64,000 bases of DNA from JBJXHN01 sp046233135 (lineage in GTDB: Bacteria; Pseudomonadota; Alphaproteobacteria; Rhodospirillales; Rhodospirillaceae). Under the pieces are notes generated by a model. The model was not told the origin of the DNA and did not search any database. It saw only the letters and a list, made by a program, of their open reading frames with translations. The stretch covers positions 682,001 to 746,000 of the forward strand of contig JBJXHN010000002.1 of assembly GCA_046233135.1 (NCBI GenBank), given 5' to 3'. Shown here piece by piece: positions 34,543 to 43,384 of this stretch. The number at the start of each line of letters is the position of its first letter. Position 1 is the first letter of the stretch. The translations under genes and the position numbers were made by a program.

Positions 34543-35703
34543 TCAGGGCAGCAGTGTCCAGGCGCCCTTCTCGACGGTGATCAGCACGCGGCCGCGGTCG
34601 TCCAGGCCGAAGTGATCCTCGGGCGTGAAGGTAAAGGCGCCGTGGGAGGCAACGATGGTCTCGCCGCTTTCCAGGGTGTCCTTGATGGCGGTGCGGAATT
34701 CCGGCGTGCCAGGCTTGGCGGCCTTCAGGGCCTGGGGCAGCACGGCCTTGAGCACCTGGATGCCGTCGAACATATGGCCGGCGAACTGGTTGCGGGAGTT
34801 CTCGCCGTATTCGGCTTCATAGGTCTTGATGAACTCCAGGCCCGGGCGCTTGGTCACGGCGTCATCGGGCAGCTGCTCGGCGACGGTGACCGGGCCGGCG
34901 GGCAGGATGGCCCCTTCCACGTCCGCCCCGCCGATGCGGATGAAGTCGGCGCTGACCGACCCGTGGGTCTGGTAGATCGGCCCGGTGTAGCCGCGCTTGC
35001 GCAATTCGATCTGCGGCAGGGCCGAGGCGGTGCCCGAGGCGCCGATCAGAACCGCATCGGGGCGGGCGGCCATCACCTTCAGGACCTGGCCGGTCACCGA
35101 GGTGTCGGCCCGGGCGAAGCGTTCCTGGGCGGCCAGGGTCAGGCCGGCGTCGGCGCCGTGGTTGTCGAACTCGGTCACCCAGAAATCCCCCCAGGCGTCG
35201 GAAAAACCGATGTAGCCCAGGGTCTTCACGCCCTTGGCCTGCATGTCGCCGAAGACCGCCTTGGCCATCAGCGACACCTGCTGGGGCATGCGGAAGGTCC
35301 AGGCCCCGGCGCCGTCGGGCAGGTTGATGGGCGACATGGCCAGCTGGGGCACGCTGTTTTCATTGGCCACCCCGGCGATGGCGATGGCCGCCCCGGTCAT
35401 CGAGGAGCCGATGATCACGTCCACCTTGTCCTGGGTCACCATGCGGCGGGCGAGGTTGGTGGCCGTCGCGGGGTCGGAGGCGTCATCGCCGAAGATCAGG
35501 TTGACCGGCTCTCCGTCGATGTCCTTGGGCATGAAGATCAGGGCGTTTTTCATGGGGATGCCCAGCGCGGCGGTGCTGCCCGTGGCGCTGACGATGACGC
35601 CCACGTTGATGTCGGCCGCCGCGATGCCGGGCAGGGCGAGGGCGGAAACGGCGGCCAGCAGAGCCCAGCGCAGGCCCTTTGCGGCGGTACGGACTTTGGA
35701 CAT
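34543..35703 (-). CDS. ABC transporter substrate-binding protein (LivK-type)
   Basis: A 386-residue periplasmic type I binding protein. Residues 1-29 are a signal peptide (AKGLRWALLAAVSALALPGI, then AAA), and the mature protein starts DINVGVIVSATGSTAALGIP. SSMTGAAIAIAGVANENSVP and FDGIQVLKAVLPQALKAAKP are normal for the family. The ATG at 35703 has GGGAGCG upstream. The ligand is likely an aromatic acid given CoA ligase and beta-oxidation neighbours, but branched-chain amino acids cannot be excluded from sequence alone. Confidence 0.9.
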   Translation of the reverse strand: MSKVRTAAKGLRWALLAAVSALALPGIAAADINVGVIVSATGSTAALGIPMKNALIFMPKDIDGEPVNLIFGDDASDPATATNLARRMVTQDKVDVIIGSSMTGAAIAIAGVANENSVPQLAMSPINLPDGAGAWTFRMPQQVSLMAKAVFGDMQAKGVKTLGYIGFSDAWGDFWVTEFDNHGADAGLTLAAQERFARADTSVTGQVLKVMAARPDAVLIGASGTASALPQIELRKRGYTGPIYQTHGSVSADFIRIGGADVEGAILPAGPVTVAEQLPDDAVTKRPGLEFIKTYEAEYGENSRNQFAGHMFDGIQVLKAVLPQALKAAKPGTPEFRTAIKDTLESGETIVASHGAFTFTPEDHFGLDDRGRVLITVEKGAWTLLP

Positions 35704-35824
35704 GAAAAACGCTCCCTGTCTGGTGAGGCCCCGATTTGTCCGGGGTCGTTCGTCGCCCATGGTGGGGAAGGTGGCGGCCGGCCCGGGCGACTGGGGGCCG
35801 GCACGCGGGTGGGCAATCCCCCCT

Positions 35825-36583
35825 TCAGCGCGGCGGCAGGCGCAGGGCGCCGTCCAGCCGGATCAGTTCGCCGCTGAGGTAGGGGTTGGTGATGCAGGCG
35901 CGGACCAGCTCGGCAAAGTCCTCCGGCGCGCCCAGGCGGCCCAGGGGAATGGTGCGGATGATCTCGGTCCGCACATCGTCGGGCAGTTCCTGAAGCAGCG
36001 GGGTGTCGAACAGACCCGGGGCGATGGTCACCACCCGCACGCCATGGCTGGCGAATTCGCGGGCGGCGGGCAGGGTCAGGGCGGCGATCCCCCCCTTGGA
36101 CGCGGCATAGGCCGCCTGGCCGATCTGGCCGTCCGTGGCGGCGACGGAGGCGGTCATCAGCACCACCCCGCGCTCGCCGTTCTCCAGGGGATCGGTCCTG
36201 GTCATGGCGGCGGCGCTGAGGCGCAGGACGTTGAAGGTGCCGATCAGATTGACGCGGATGACCTTCTCGAAGTCCTCAAGCGCCATCGGTCCCTGCTTGC
36301 TGACGATGCGCCTGGCGGTACCGATGCCCGCGCAGTTCACCAGGATCCGTTCGGTCCCCAGGGTGGCGCGGGCGGTGTCCAGGGCGGTCTGGACGGCATC
36401 GGACTCGGTGACGTCGCAGGCCAGCCCCAGGCCGCCCACCTCGCTGCCCACCGCCGCGGCGGCATCGCCGTCGCGGTCGAGCACGGCGACCCGCACCCCT
36501 TCTGCGGCGAGGCGGCGGGCGGTGGCCGCCCCCAGGCCGGAGGCTCCCCCGGTGACCACGGCGGTCAGTCCTTCAAGTTTCAT
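35825..36583 (-). CDS. Short-chain dehydrogenase, 3-hydroxyacyl-CoA dehydrogenase type (HSD17B10-like)
   Basis: A 252-residue SDR. TGGASGLGAATARRLA is the NAD-binding motif, VNCAG the NNAG-equivalent, MTASVAATDGQIGQAAYAAS, then KGG holds the Ser, Tyr and Lys catalytic residues (YxxxK). The insertion GTARRIVSKQGPMALEDFEK, then VIRVNLIGTFNVLRLSA and the C-terminal FDTPLLQELPDDVRTEI segment match the HSD17B10/3-hydroxy-2-methylbutyryl-CoA dehydrogenase group. It would oxidise the 3-hydroxyacyl-CoA formed by the hydratase to the 3-keto form for the thiolase. The ATG is 29 bases after the ligase gene. Confidence 0.9.
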   Translation of the reverse strand: MKLEGLTAVVTGGASGLGAATARRLAAEGVRVAVLDRDGDAAAAVGSEVGGLGLACDVTESDAVQTALDTARATLGTERILVNCAGIGTARRIVSKQGPMALEDFEKVIRVNLIGTFNVLRLSAAAMTRTDPLENGERGVVLMTASVAATDGQIGQAAYAASKGGIAALTLPAAREFASHGVRVVTIAPGLFDTPLLQELPDDVRTEIIRTIPLGRLGAPEDFAELVRACITNPYLSGELIRLDGALRLPPR

Positions 36584-36612
36584 GATGGTGTTCCCGTTTG
36601 TTGCGGATCCGG

Positions 36613-38469
36613 TCAGGCCGGCACCCGGCCCAGCACCAGCACGTGATGGGGCGGCGTCTCGGCGTAGAGGCTGTCCACCAGATCGGCGCGCAGGCGTAGG
36701 ATGGTGCGCTGGTTCAGCGACCCCTTGTCGGTGATCTCTCCGGCGTCCAGGCTTGGCGGCGTTTCCAGGAAGGCCATGCGGGTGATGCGGCTGGCGCTGC
36801 CCGGATTGTGGGCGGCGAAGGACTCCATCAGCCCCATGAACTCCTCCTGCACCGAGTGATGGCGCAGCAGGGTGGACAGGGGGGCGCTGTCGGGCAGGTC
36901 GACGGCCAGGGCGCGGCATTGATCCTCGTCGGGCACCACCAGCATGCCCACGTCGTCGCGCTCGTAGCCGGTGATCACGCAGTCGCGGACGAAGGGGGCG
37001 AAGTGGCCGATGATCTTGGCCCGCAGCGGACCGACCGAAACCCAGGTGCCGGTGGCCAGCTTGAAATCCTCGGCAATGCGGCCATCGAACAGGAAACCCC
37101 GGCTGGGATCGGCGGGATCGGCGAAGCGCAGGGCGTCGCCCATCTTGTAGAAGCCTTCCTCGTCGAACGCGCCGGCGGTCAGCTTGGGCTGGCGCCAGTA
37201 GCCCGGCGTGATGTTGGGGCCGCGCACCCGCAGCTCCAGCTTCTCGTCCGCCGGCACCAGCTTGACTTCCACCCCGGCGGCCGGGATGCCGATCTCGCCC
37301 GGTCCGTCGGCCTCCCACGGCGCACCGAGCGCGAAGGGGGCGGTTTCGGTGGAGCCCAGGCTGGTGGTCATATACAGCGACCGGCCTGTGGTTTCCCGGG
37401 CCATCTCCTGGTAGGCGGTCCAGACATGGGGCGGCAGGCCGGCCCCGGCGTAGAACAGCATGCTCAGGTCGCCGAAGAACTTGGCGCGCAGGGCCGGGTC
37501 CTTGCGGAAATGGGGCAGCAGCTCCTCGTAGCCCTTGGGGACATTGAAATAGAGGGTGGGCGCGATGTCGCGCAGATTGTCCACGGTGGTCTGCACCGCC
37601 GCTCCCACCGGCCGGCCGGCGTCGATATAGAACGAGCCGCCGTTGGTCAGGGCGATGCCGAGGTTGTGGTTGCCGCCGAAGGTGTGGCTCCAGGGCAGCC
37701 AGTCCAGCATCACCGGCGGCACGCTGGCCACCAGCCGCAGCATCTGGCGGATCATCGCCTGATTGCTGCAAATCATGCGGTGGGTGTTGATCACCCCCTT
37801 GGGCACGCCGGTGGAGCCGGAGGTGAACAGGAACTTGGCCACATCGTCGGGACCCAGGGCGCCATGGGCCGCCGCCACCGCTTCGGTGACCGGGGTGGCC
37901 GCCAGATCGGCGAACAGGCTGGCCGGGCGCCGCGGGTCCGGATTGCCGGAGATCACGCATTCCACCCCGTCCAGGTGCAAGGCCTTGAAGGCCCGCTCGT
38001 AGCGCGCCCCGTCGGCGGCGAAGATCAGGCCCGGTGTCAGGATGTCGAAGACGTGGCGCAGCTTGCCGAAGTCTTCGGAAATCAGCGAATAGGCCGTGGA
38101 GATGGCGGCGGTGGGCACGCCCACATGCTGGCCGGCCAGCGCCAGCAGGGCGTGGTCGATGCCGTTTTCCGACAGGATCAGCACCGGCCGGTCCGGCGAC
38201 AGCCCCCGGTCCAGCAGGGCCTGACCTAGGCTTTCCACCAGGGCCAGACCCCGGGCATAGGTCACCAGGCGCCAGCCGCCGTCGGCATCGCGCTCGCCGA
38301 GCATCACCCGGTCGGGATGGGCGCGCGCGCCGCTGACCAGGCTGTCGGTCAGCACGCGGGGATAGGATCCGAGCGGATCGGTGGACGTGACAATGATGGC
38401 GCCGTCGGGGCGCCGGTCGCAGGCCACATCTCGCGGCCCGAACATGGCGGATCGCTCTGCACTGGACAT
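36613..38469 (-). CDS. AMP-forming aryl-acid CoA ligase (feruloyl-CoA synthase type)
   Basis: A 618-residue adenylate-forming enzyme. P-loop KFLFTSGSTGVPKGVINTHR at about 240-259, YAGAGLPPHVWTAYQEMARE, the A5 motif TSLGSTETAPFALG, and the C-terminal YKMGDALRFADP, FLFDGRIAEDFKLATGTWVS and EITDKGSLNQRTILRLRADL with the catalytic Lys. These stretches resemble feruloyl-CoA synthases more than acetyl- or fatty-acyl synthetases. It would activate a hydroxycinnamate or phenylpropanoid. The ATG at 38469 has GGGAGGA at 6-12 bases. The enoyl-CoA hydratase gene lies 252 bases upstream, without other genes between. Confidence 0.9.
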   Translation of the reverse strand: MSSAERSAMFGPRDVACDRRPDGAIIVTSTDPLGSYPRVLTDSLVSGARAHPDRVMLGERDADGGWRLVTYARGLALVESLGQALLDRGLSPDRPVLILSENGIDHALLALAGQHVGVPTAAISTAYSLISEDFGKLRHVFDILTPGLIFAADGARYERAFKALHLDGVECVISGNPDPRRPASLFADLAATPVTEAVAAAHGALGPDDVAKFLFTSGSTGVPKGVINTHRMICSNQAMIRQMLRLVASVPPVMLDWLPWSHTFGGNHNLGIALTNGGSFYIDAGRPVGAAVQTTVDNLRDIAPTLYFNVPKGYEELLPHFRKDPALRAKFFGDLSMLFYAGAGLPPHVWTAYQEMARETTGRSLYMTTSLGSTETAPFALGAPWEADGPGEIGIPAAGVEVKLVPADEKLELRVRGPNITPGYWRQPKLTAGAFDEEGFYKMGDALRFADPADPSRGFLFDGRIAEDFKLATGTWVSVGPLRAKIIGHFAPFVRDCVITGYERDDVGMLVVPDEDQCRALAVDLPDSAPLSTLLRHHSVQEEFMGLMESFAAHNPGSASRITRMAFLETPPSLDAGEITDKGSLNQRTILRLRADLVDSLYAETPPHHVLVLGRVPA

Positions 38470-38721
38470 GCGTCTTCCTCCCTGAACGCTCCCCGTTTGC
38501 GGGGGCGTCGAACCGTTCAACCTCGTGACGAAGGCTCCCTGTTTTTTCCGGGATGTCGCTCCGTCGCCTGTCCTGTTCCGGCATCCGCCGCCGCTGGTAT
38601 GGGCAGGGTGCCTTTTTAGCCTCGTGCGGGGCTGCCCTCGTTGATCGGGGCGGCCTCCGGTCTGCGTCTGCGTCGTCGTTCCTCTACGGTGGCTTGGCCT
38701 TTACGGTGGCGCGGCCGTCTC

Positions 38722-39516
38722 TCAGCCGCGCACCTTGGCGGCCTTCTTTTCCAGGAAGGCGCGCAGGCGGTCCTTGGCCACCTCGTCCCCCTGGGCGATC
38801 GACGCCATCAGGGCTTCGAGCATGTAGCCCTGTTCCGGCGCGGCCTCGGCCGTGCGGGGCAGGGCGTGGACCACGGCGAAGTTGGTCAGGTCGGCGTTGC
38901 GGGCGACCTTGGCGGCCAGGGCCATGCCCTGGTCCAGCCCGGCGCCGGTGTCGGCGAGATATTGCACCAGACCGATGCGTTCGGCTTCGTCGGCTTCCAT
39001 CACCCGGCCGGTCAGCATCATGTCGGTGATGCGTTGCAGGCCGATCAGCCGAGGCAGGCGCACCGACCCGCCGCCGCCGACGAAAATACCGCGCTGGCCT
39101 TCGGGCAGGGCGAAGTAGGTGCCCGCTTCGGCGACCCGGATGTGGGTTGCGGCCGCCAGTTCCAGCCCGCCGCCGACCACCGCCCCGTGCAGCACCGAGA
39201 TCACCGGCACGTCACCGAACTGGATGGCGTCGAAAGTGCGGTGCCACAGGCGGGAATGGGCAATGCCGCCGGTGATGCTCTGGTCCGACAGCTCCGACAG
39301 GTCCAGCCCGGCGGAGAAGCATTCCCCGTTGCCCCGGATCACTACGCAGCGGGTGCCCTTGGGCAGGTCGGTGAAAAAGTCCAGAAGCGCGCGGACCAGG
39401 CCGTCGTTCAGGGCGTTGCGCTTGTTCGGCCGGTTCAGGGAAACCACCGCGATGCCGTCGGTGCTGGTTACCTCCAGCAGCGGGGGAACCGCGGCCAATG
39501 CCGCCTCTGTGCTCAT
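38722..39516 (-). CDS. Enoyl-CoA hydratase/isomerase family protein
   Basis: A 264-residue crotonase-fold enzyme. GNGECFSAGLDLSEL forms the first oxyanion-hole strand, HGAVVGGGLELAAATHIRVA the second with the first Glu, and FALPEGQRGIFVGGGGSVRL contains the second Glu position. It can hydrate a cinnamoyl-type CoA ester or act as a hydratase-lyase. The ATG at 39516 follows TTGGAGGATCTTTG. First gene of the aryl-acid cluster and divergent from a MarR gene; a strong sigma-70-like promoter with an overlapping dyad lies just upstream. Confidence 0.9.
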   Translation of the reverse strand: MSTEAALAAVPPLLEVTSTDGIAVVSLNRPNKRNALNDGLVRALLDFFTDLPKGTRCVVIRGNGECFSAGLDLSELSDQSITGGIAHSRLWHRTFDAIQFGDVPVISVLHGAVVGGGLELAAATHIRVAEAGTYFALPEGQRGIFVGGGGSVRLPRLIGLQRITDMMLTGRVMEADEAERIGLVQYLADTGAGLDQGMALAAKVARNADLTNFAVVHALPRTAEAAPEQGYMLEALMASIAQGDEVAKDRLRAFLEKKAAKVRG

Positions 39517-39546
39517 CAAAGATCCTCCAAACAAGGATGATTTATA

Positions 39547-39586
39547 ATAGTGATGCTATATAACAATGATTCCATGAATCGGTCAA
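39547..39586 (-). promoter_or_regulatory. Promoter of the aryl-acid cluster with overlapping MarR-type operator
   Basis: On the minus strand a -35 box TTGACC (39581-39586) is separated by 18 bases from a -10 box TATATA (39557-39562). The dyad ATAG-TGATG-CTAT (39547-39559) overlaps the -10 box. This is the best promoter match in the window, in an AT-rich patch between hydratase and marR. A repressor binding the dyad would block polymerase; the adjacent MarR protein is the obvious candidate. Confidence 0.6.
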
Positions 39587-39681
39587 GCGCCTCTTTCGAC
39601 GGGGGCGCCGGTGCGGGGCGAGGCCCCTTGCATGGGGCGGAGGGGGCTTGTATGTCCGTAGGCGTTAAGGAGCATTGACGG

Positions 39682-40209
39682 ATGGAAAAGGGGCGGAATC
39701 CCTTGGTGGCGCAGGAATTGGACAGCGAGGCGGACGTCCTCGACCCGGTCACGGAGATGGCCGCCGGGCTTCAGGGCTACCTGGGGTACATGATCCGCCG
39801 GGCGCAGCTGCTGATCTTCCAGGACGTGAATCATGTTCTGGAGTCCTTCGACTTGCGGCCGACCCTGTTCAGCATGCTGTTCATCCTGTCCGAAAAGCCG
39901 GGCCTGCGGCAGTCGGCGGTGGCCGACATGCTGGGGGTGCAGCGGACCAATCTGGTGAAGATGGTGGACGGGCTGGAGCAGCGGGGCCTGCTCAGCCGCC
40001 AGCCCTCGCCGGAGGACCGCCGCTCTTACGCCCTTCACCTGACCGATGCCGGCCATCAGTTCCTGGAAGAGGTCTGCGGCGCGGTGAATGCCCACGAACA
40101 GCGGCTGACCGATGTGCTGGGCCGCGAGGACCGGGACGAGTTGCTGCGGCTGCTGACCCGGGTGGTGCGGGAATTCACGCCCCGCTCCGGCGCCTCGGAC
40201 GAGGCATAA
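39682..40209 (+). CDS. MarR family transcriptional regulator
   Basis: A 175-residue winged-helix regulator. The recognition region is LRQSAVADMLGVQRTNLVKM, then VDGLEQRGLLSRQPSPEDRR, with the wing DRRSYALHLTDAGHQFLEE. Helices at both ends make the dimer interface. It is divergent from the hydratase-ligase cluster, and MarR repressors of hydroxycinnamate pathways (CouR, FerC-type) are relieved by CoA thioesters; the same logic is likely here. TAAGGAG lies nine bases before the ATG. It converges with the gentisate operon across a terminator. Confidence 0.93.
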   Translation: MEKGRNPLVAQELDSEADVLDPVTEMAAGLQGYLGYMIRRAQLLIFQDVNHVLESFDLRPTLFSMLFILSEKPGLRQSAVADMLGVQRTNLVKMVDGLEQRGLLSRQPSPEDRRSYALHLTDAGHQFLEEVCGAVNAHEQRLTDVLGREDRDELLRLLTRVVREFTPRSGASDEA

Positions 40210-40241
40210 AAAATCCCCGGATGGAGGGGATCCATCCGGGG
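40208..40241 (-). terminator. Rho-independent terminator of the gentisate operon
   Basis: A perfect 10-base stem CCCCGGATGG / CCATCCGGGG (40215-40224 and 40232-40241) with a seven-base loop. Read on the minus strand it is followed by ATTTTTT (40208-40214), a classic intrinsic terminator 78 bases after the fumarylpyruvate hydrolase stop. On the plus strand the same hairpin may also help end marR transcription. Confidence 0.88.
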
Positions 40242-40318
40242 CAAGGCCGGCGGCGACGGGGCGGGAGGACATCGATCCGACTCGCGTCCGCCGGAGTGGA
40301 GAGGCAACGACGCGGGGA

Positions 40319-41020
40319 CTATTCAGCGTCCGCGATGGTCAGGCTGATGTCACCCACACCGTCGATATGGCCGGTGATCCTGTCGCCGGCGACCACCGGG
40401 CCGACACCGGCCGGCGTGCCGGTGTAGATCAGGTCGCCGGGCACCAGGTGATAGAAGCGCGACAGGTGGACGATGACTTCCTGCACCGAGTTGATCAGTT
40501 CGCTCAGGTCGGCCTTCTGCTTCTGTTCACCGTTGACCTCCAGGGCGATGGTGCCGCTGGCGGGATGGGGGCCGTCGCCGACCAGGACGATGGGGCTGAT
40601 GACGGCGGACTGCTCGAAGTCCTTGCCCAGATCCCAGGGGCGCTGCTTTTCGCGGGCGCGCAGCTGCAAATCCCGCCGGGTCATGTCCAGGCCGCAGGCA
40701 TAGCCGGTGACCGCCGACAGGGCGTTGTCCATGGTCGCCTTGTGGATCGGCGCACCGATGGCGGCCACCAACTCCATTTCATAGTGGTAGTTGCCGGTTT
40801 CCGGCGGGTAGGGGATGGTCGCCCCCGACGGCACGATGGCCGAGGCCGCCTTGGTGAAATAGAACGGCTCTTCCTTGTCGGCCTGGACACCCATTTCGGC
40901 GGCATGGGCTGCGTAGTTGCGGCCGACGCAGAAGATGCGGTTCACCGGAAAGGTTTCGTCCCGGCCTTTGACGGCGACGGTGACGACGGGCGGCGGCGGA
41001 AAAAGGGTGTTCTCGCTCAC
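40319..41020 (-). CDS. Fumarylacetoacetate hydrolase family, probable fumarylpyruvate hydrolase
   Basis: A 233-residue FAH-fold enzyme. IFCVGRNYAAHAAEMG, the metal ligands in YHYEMELVAAIG, and LDMTRRDLQLRAREKQRPWD are family hallmarks; YTGTPAGVGPVVAGD closes the core. In a gentisate operon the fitting reaction is fumarylpyruvate to fumarate plus pyruvate (NagK-type). I chose the GTG at 41020 with CAGGAGAG upstream; earlier frame extensions have no good start. Last gene of the operon, 17 bases after gentisate dioxygenase. Confidence 0.88.
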   Translation of the reverse strand: MSENTLFPPPPVVTVAVKGRDETFPVNRIFCVGRNYAAHAAEMGVQADKEEPFYFTKAASAIVPSGATIPYPPETGNYHYEMELVAAIGAPIHKATMDNALSAVTGYACGLDMTRRDLQLRAREKQRPWDLGKDFEQSAVISPIVLVGDGPHPASGTIALEVNGEQKQKADLSELINSVQEVIVHLSRFYHLVPGDLIYTGTPAGVGPVVAGDRITGHIDGVGDISLTIADAE

Positions 41021-41037
41021 GGGATACTCTCCTGGGA

Positions 41038-42081
41038 TTAGAATTCTTCGTAGAAACCGAGCTTGCGCTGCATCGGTGCGTCGTCGACGACGAACAGGAA
41101 GGCCATCTTCGACGACGATCCGTTGCGCAGCGTCACGTCCGCATGGGTGGGCACGGCCATGGTCGTCGCCTCGCCCCAGGCCATTTCCATCCCGTCGATG
41201 ACCGCCTCGCCGTCCCCTTCGATGACGTGGAACACCTGCGAGGACGACCGCCGGCGGGGCGTCAGGGTCTCGCCCGGACGCAGGGCCAGGGCGGAAAAGC
41301 CGAGGATGGGCAGGCATTCGCGGCCGGTCTGGGGGTTGACGTAGGCCAGGTGCACCGCCTCATCGAGGGCGGCATGAGAGGCCATGTCCTCCAGCGCGGC
41401 ACGCACCTCGCGCCAGGGATAGCGGCGCAGGGGATAGGGATCGGCCGCCGGCCGGTCGAGCGCCCCATAGGGCTGAAGCCCGGCGCGGCGATAGGTGGTC
41501 TGCGAGGCGTCCGCCCGGTTGTCCAGCCGCTGGGAGGCGCCTTCGATGCAGTAGGAGGCCTCTACCGAATAGACCAGCGGCAGGTCCAGCGCATCCAGCC
41601 ACACCACGGGGCCGGAGCCGGAATGGCCGTGTTCATGCCACAGGCCCGAGGGCGTGAGGATCAGGTCGCCCTTTTCCATCGGCAGCCGTTCGCCTTCGAC
41701 CACCGTGAAGCCGCCTTCGCCTTCGACCACGAAGCGGATGGCGCTGGGGGAGTGGCGGTGGTTGGGGGCGGTCTCGCCGGGTTTGATCAGCTGAAGGCCG
41801 AGATAGATGGTCGGCGTGGCCCGGGCGGTTTCCATGTCCAGGCTGGGATTGGCGAGGATCAGCACCCGCCGTTCGGCCTTTTCGATGGGGGTCAGGTCGC
41901 CGGCCTGCAGCAGCAGCGGCCGGACGTCCTCGTAGCGCCACATCGCCGGGGCGCAGGCCCGGGTGGGCTTGCCGTAGGGAAGGAAGCTGCGCAGGGCGGG
42001 CCACAGGGGGACCAGGTTCTGACCGGTCAGGGTGTCCCGGTAGTCCAGGGGCAGTTCTTCCAGGGTTCCGAGTTGGCTCAT
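41038..42081 (-). CDS. gtdA: Gentisate 1,2-dioxygenase
   Basis: A 347-residue bicupin. The iron-binding cupin motif NHRHSPSAIRFVVEGEG, then LTPSGLWHEHGHSG is characteristic of gentisate and related dioxygenases; the second cupin reads RRRSSSQVFHVIEGDGEAVI. It opens the gentisate ring next to the carboxyl-bearing carbon to give maleylpyruvate, using Fe(II) and oxygen. 1-Hydroxy-2-naphthoate and salicylate dioxygenases are close relatives, but neighbouring 3-hydroxybenzoate 6-hydroxylase, isomerase and hydrolase make gentisate the natural substrate. Confidence 0.92.
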   Translation of the reverse strand: MSQLGTLEELPLDYRDTLTGQNLVPLWPALRSFLPYGKPTRACAPAMWRYEDVRPLLLQAGDLTPIEKAERRVLILANPSLDMETARATPTIYLGLQLIKPGETAPNHRHSPSAIRFVVEGEGGFTVVEGERLPMEKGDLILTPSGLWHEHGHSGSGPVVWLDALDLPLVYSVEASYCIEGASQRLDNRADASQTTYRRAGLQPYGALDRPAADPYPLRRYPWREVRAALEDMASHAALDEAVHLAYVNPQTGRECLPILGFSALALRPGETLTPRRRSSSQVFHVIEGDGEAVIDGMEMAWGEATTMAVPTHADVTLRNGSSSKMAFLFVVDDAPMQRKLGFYEEF

Positions 42082-42121
42082 GGACGGTCTCCGTTGGGTG
42101 GTTTCTTGGATCGGGTCGGTG

Positions 42122-43384
42122 TCAGCGGAAGGCGGTGGTCAGCCAGGGCAGGCCGATCAGCAGCAGGATGGTGACGGCGGTCAGGCCGACGAAGGGTGCG
42201 ACCTGGCGGCTGAGCGGCCCGATGCCGGTGCCGGTCAGGGCCGAAGCGATATACAGCCCGGCCCCCACCGGCGGCGTCAGCAGGCCAAGGGTCAGGGTCA
42301 GGCAGGTCATGATGCCGAAATGGACGGGATCGATGCCGTAGGTGCCCTGGGCGATGGGCAGCAGGATGGGCACCAGGATGATCAGGGCGGCGATGCCGTC
42401 CAGGATCATGCCCACTGCCATCAGAAAGACGAACACCAGCAGCATGAAGACGGTGGGGCTGTCGGTCAGGGATTGCAGGAAGGCCGCGGCCGCCTGGGGC
42501 ACCTGGTTGAAGGTCAGCACCCAGCCGAACACCTTGGCCGCCGCGATCAGCAGCAGCACGGTGGCGGTGGTGCGCGCCGTACGGCCGAGGATGGCCCCGG
42601 CCATGGACAGCTTCAGTTCCTTGTGCAGCACCCCGCCGATCACCAGCGCCAGCAGGATGGCCACGGCGGCGGATTCCGTCGGCGTGACGATCCCCAGCGA
42701 GATGCCGCCGACGATAGCCAGGGGAATGGACAGGGTCAGCAGCGCGTCGCCGGTGGCGGTCCACAGGCTCTCGCCGGGCTCCGCCGCCGCCGGCCCCTGG
42801 TGCCAGCGCCGCGCCCCCAGGGCGGTGGCCCCGGCCAGAAAGGCGAACAGCAGCAGGCCGGGCAGGATGCCGCCCAGGAACATGGCGCCGATGGAGACCT
42901 GACCGATCACGCCATAGATGATGAACACCATCGACGGCGGAATGATCGGCCCCAGCAGGCCGGCCGCCGTGGTCAGGGCGGCGGCGAAGGTCTTGTCATA
43001 GCCGTCCCGTTCCATGGCCGGCACCATCACCCGGCTCATGATGGCGATCTGGGCGGTGGCCGACCCCATGATCGACGACAGCATCAGATTGGCCAGCAGC
43101 GACACATGGGCGAGGCTGTGGGGCACCCAGCGCAGCCAGGCCCGGGCGGCATCGACGATGCGCCGGGTGATGCCGCCCTCGTTCATCAGCTCGCCGAGCA
43201 GGATGAACAGGGGGATGGCCAGCAGGTCGAAGATCTCCAGCGAGCTGAACAGCACCTGGGGCAGGGAATCCAGCAGCCGCCAGTTCCCGGCCGAGGCGGC
43301 GAAGGCCAGCGTCGCGGCCACCAGCACGAAGGCGATGGGCATGCCCAGGAACAGCAGGACGACGAAGGTGGCGGCGCTCAGCAT
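42122..43384 (-). CDS. TRAP transporter large permease subunit (DctM), gentisate operon
   Basis: A 420-residue polytopic protein with about 12 hydrophobic segments. DctM marks are MGSATAQIAIMSRVMVPAME, IPPSMVFIIYGVIGQVSIG, GIVTPTESAAVAILLALVIG and LTPPVGAGLYIASALTG. The ATG at 43384 lies inside the dctQ 3' end (seven-base overlap). With the two preceding genes it completes a TRAP system embedded between ring-hydroxylation and ring-cleavage genes, so it probably imports 3-hydroxybenzoate, gentisate or a related aromatic acid. Confidence 0.93.
   Translation of the reverse strand: MLSAATFVVLLFLGMPIAFVLVAATLAFAASAGNWRLLDSLPQVLFSSLEIFDLLAIPLFILLGELMNEGGITRRIVDAARAWLRWVPHSLAHVSLLANLMLSSIMGSATAQIAIMSRVMVPAMERDGYDKTFAAALTTAAGLLGPIIPPSMVFIIYGVIGQVSIGAMFLGGILPGLLLFAFLAGATALGARRWHQGPAAAEPGESLWTATGDALLTLSIPLAIVGGISLGIVTPTESAAVAILLALVIGGVLHKELKLSMAGAILGRTARTTATVLLLIAAAKVFGWVLTFNQVPQAAAAFLQSLTDSPTVFMLLVFVFLMAVGMILDGIAALIILVPILLPIAQGTYGIDPVHFGIMTCLTLTLGLLTPPVGAGLYIASALTGTGIGPLSRQVAPFVGLTAVTILLLIGLPWLTTAFR

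Noticed and set aside
36584..38584. Upstream extension of the SDR frame to a 919-residue protein
   Set aside because: The extension covers the CoA ligase in another frame and is Arg/Ala/Gly noise; the SDR has a clean start at 36583.
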